From Trichobilharzia regenti (Eukaryota; Platyhelminthes; Trematoda; Strigeidida; Schistosomatidae): a stretch of 64,000 bases of DNA. The translations under genes and the position numbers were made by a program. Each line of letters opens with the position of its first letter. Position 1 is the first letter of the stretch. The notes beneath the pieces are model-generated. The model had not been told where the DNA came from and made no database searches. It saw only the letters and a list, made by a program, of their open reading frames with translations. Where the stretch lies: assembly GCA_944472135.2 (NCBI GenBank), contig CALYDD020000277.1, positions 1 through 64,000 on the forward strand, in the 5' to 3' direction. Positions 63,201-64,000 of the stretch are shown here, one piece after another.

Positions 63201-63890
63201 AGTTTTCAAGATGTGTAACGGCGAATTCAGTGAATTCATCAGCAAAATCAGATAGATCAGATGCAGAACAGCCAGGAGTAACATAAATGTTAGAGATGAA
63301 GACGTATTTAAACTTGGATAAGTGTTTCGGGCGGCATTTGACCGTTATACAATCAATAAAGTCATTAGAGTAAGAAAAACATACATTATTTGAAGTTGAC
63401 CATTGAGAATGAATGAAAGTTGCAACACCTCCACCTCTTTTCTTTCTGGAGCATAGTCGATCTTGTCTAAACAATGTAAAACCATTTAGGGAAACCAGAT
63501 TGTCATCATAGAGTTCATGGAGCCATGTTTCTTGTAATGCAACAATCGCCGTATTGTGATAAGTATCAGATGATAAGAGAGACTGGAGATGCATAATTTT
63601 GTTGGGAAGTGAACGGCAGTTTGAAGTGACAATAACAGGAATGGTTGTACGATATAAAGGTGTCTGTTTAAGTGCACGCTGCCAGCCATTGTGATGTTTT
63701 CTCTTAGTTTTATTAGATGCATGAAAGTCATATGGTTTGAAACGTTTAATGAATGAATTACTGTATTTTATGCGATTTGTGATCATATTTTATTAAAATT
63801 AAGAATGAAAACATTATGTATTAGATGCAATATGTAGATGCACGAAAAGGTAGCCCAGGTGTCAGACAGGCCACCCACCTCACGAGACTG
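60277..63890 (-). mobile_element. CR1-like LINE with intact ORF, copy 2
   Basis: Minus strand: the 3' end at about 60277 has an (ATT)n tail after GTTATTATTATT and the CTGGAATAAAAGCG end motif. The 3' UTR is 700 bp and the long ORF covers 60994-63786. Homology to copy 1 continues upstream of the ATG to about 63880 (GGTGGCCTGTCTGACACC), where a stop or small deletion removes the N-terminal 70 residues of copy 1. The 3' UTR differs from that of copy 1 except at the very end. Confidence 0.9.
60994..63786 (-). CDS. CR1-like endonuclease-reverse transcriptase
   Basis: 930 codons without a stop. Endonuclease: TSNCRSLPNKI (residue 54), LQETWLHELYDDN (84), VVTGDFNCCD (199), MNSDHCIIRIL (251). RT: GPDGIPAIVLKKC, WKDIKIIPVPK, KFRPIAITSPFLKLME, FLDYTSAFDSVPRG (catalytic Asp), AGVPQGAVLSPFLFS and FVKYADDLTVSLP (catalytic YADD, about residue 674). 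The C-terminus has YCSPLVFPGLLKKDY and TKYRNSTIPYLARVLSDRDN. All recognised catalytic residues are present. About 70 residues at the N-terminus present in copy 1 are missing. Compared with copy 1 there is one short internal deletion (KLNDLNPSKC against SSNGLKLNPSKC). Confidence 0.93.
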   Translation of the reverse strand: MITNRIKYSNSFIKRFKPYDFHASNKTKRKHHNGWQRALKQTPLYRTTIPVIVTSNCRSLPNKIMHLQSLLSSDTYHNTAIVALQETWLHELYDDNLVSLNGFTLFRQDRLCSRKKRGGGVATFIHSQWSTSNNVCFSYSNDFIDCITVKCRPKHLSKFKYVFISNIYVTPGCSASDLSDFADEFTEFAVTHLENSLSVVTGDFNCCDCSFLVSLGHANIVKFPTRLDKTLDLVFINDEEIYEVRRRAPIMNSDHCIIRILPKIYSRSHFNIFSNLSKKTQQRCYSQENMLKLRCMLNDTNWELFNEHKLDDTISNLTDYLKFCLDICCPKQIIFKRMDRFSSPHLKKLRREKEKLYKTKNKSGLKKINTQIKSEIKRLNNIYNQTILSCKTSENIWKLFREITGCGKHNNFASSIDVNTLNRSFIRPPNVLSAFNLTNNTTSDFHRFNTSDVLKCLKSLKPSQSLGPDGIPAIVLKKCADILSNPLTSIFNTSFSNNVVPSLWKDIKIIPVPKSGSGDSVKFRPIAITSPFLKLMEKLLLQKLIPSLSFSNDPKQFAYKQGRSTLDAAAVFHHNIVSSLDKGAKYVRCTFLDYTSAFDSVPRGLLLNKLSLTQTESWAINWLHSYFSNRMQYTVYNGVASSPLLTEAGVPQGAVLSPFLFSFFLHDLPLSDEINFVKYADDLTVSLPVKSQSDCFKLNSFLSDISQWSKLNDLNPSKCQTVDFSFRHKRDLQTLVSTHDVCRIEGTIIETKSNAKYLGLVISSDLTWSSHIQMISKKVFRLTYYIKKLRLTGVPQPLLSQFVNSRILPILLYCSPLVFPGLLKKDYTILRRMLKVVSRTSGVKLSQLVTTLVDKHLNTCEKWSKTILSDPQHPLYSQLSPCISSGRTRNQYKIIYARTTKYRNSTIPYLARVLSDRDNVKHETYDFLCC

Positions 63891-63977
63891 TTGATTTCAT
63901 TTGCAATTATATCACAAGCAATAGAATATAATTACTTCATCTGTCATTTACATCAATGATATCATCTTAATATGCGT
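63891..63977. other. Spacer upstream of tRNA gene
   Basis: AT-rich 87 bp. No external Pol III element is evident. Confidence 0.4.
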
Positions 63978-64000
63978 GACGAGGTGGCCGAGTGGTTAAG
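63978..64000 (+). tRNA. tRNA-Ser gene, 5' end only
   Basis: GACGAGGTGGCCGAGTGGTT plus AAG: the acceptor strand, U8 region and D arm with A box are as in animal class II tRNA-Ser. The gene runs off the window, so anticodon and T arm cannot be seen. GACGAGG fits tRNA-Ser best; tRNA-Leu is less likely. Intactness is unknown. Confidence 0.75.

Noticed and set aside
1..64000. CRISPR arrays, bacterial operons or insertion sequences
   Set aside because: Introns, SINEs and LINEs show eukaryotic nuclear DNA; no regularly spaced short repeats were seen.

Overview
The window looks like nuclear DNA of a parasitic flatworm, most probably a schistosome. It is AT-rich with long introns, and it carries the mix of repeats known from Schistosoma: RTE-clade (SR2-like) and CR1-like LINEs, Penelope-like elements (PLEs) with GIY-YIG endonucleases, tRNA-derived SINEs, and an Smalpha-like SINE whose sequence contains a hammerhead ribozyme. 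The species assignment is inference; no search was run.

One host protein gene is recognisable, on the + strand in the first half. It is the C-terminal part of the cytosolic purine 5'-nucleotidase NT5C2 (cN-II, HAD superfamily). Four exons are well supported (2174-2396, 20660-20720, 23603-23660, 29007-29225). Each has GT-AG borders and matching phases, and together they read continuously through the metal-binding motif IV, the linker and the conserved [10 protein letters not shown] and MPHESTV segments. A fifth exon (32450-32608) fits by phase but not by similarity. The N-terminal two thirds of the protein lies upstream of the window. The 3' end is unresolved; an acidic ORF ending at 40617 and followed by AATAAA is a speculative terminal exon. 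The introns are 18.3, 2.9, 5.3 and 3.2 kb and consist mostly of transposon debris.

Layout. 1-12 kb: SINEs, CR1 scraps, a PLE with long inverted arms (5633-7268), a reversed RTE fragment and a second LINE type. 12.2-16.8 kb: an old minus-strand RTE copy split by a younger plus-strand RTE copy, with matching ACCGTG repeats at both junctions. 16.8-24 kb: an LTR piece, SINEs and more RTE and LINE remnants around two NT5C2 exons. 24-28.4 kb: a 1.4-kb direct duplication flanking a PLE reverse transcriptase fragment, then a piece of 28S rRNA. 28.4-40.7 kb: the last recognised exons, LINE fragments and a large foldback element. 40.7-60 kb: RTE, SINE and PLE remnants, a full CR1-like element with an intact 1001-residue ORF, several palindromes and a decayed Ty3/gypsy-like element. 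60.3-63.9 kb: a second CR1-like element with an intact 930-residue ORF. The window ends inside a probable tRNA-Ser gene.

The most interesting observations concern how the repeats relate to one another. One SINE head (Pol III A and B boxes) occurs with two different tails, one matching the RTE 3' end and one matching the CR1 3' end. The hammerhead SINE repeatedly carries an inverted copy of its own 3' end, the same topology seen in the local Penelope-like elements. Hammerhead-like cores also occur in the arms of several foldback elements.
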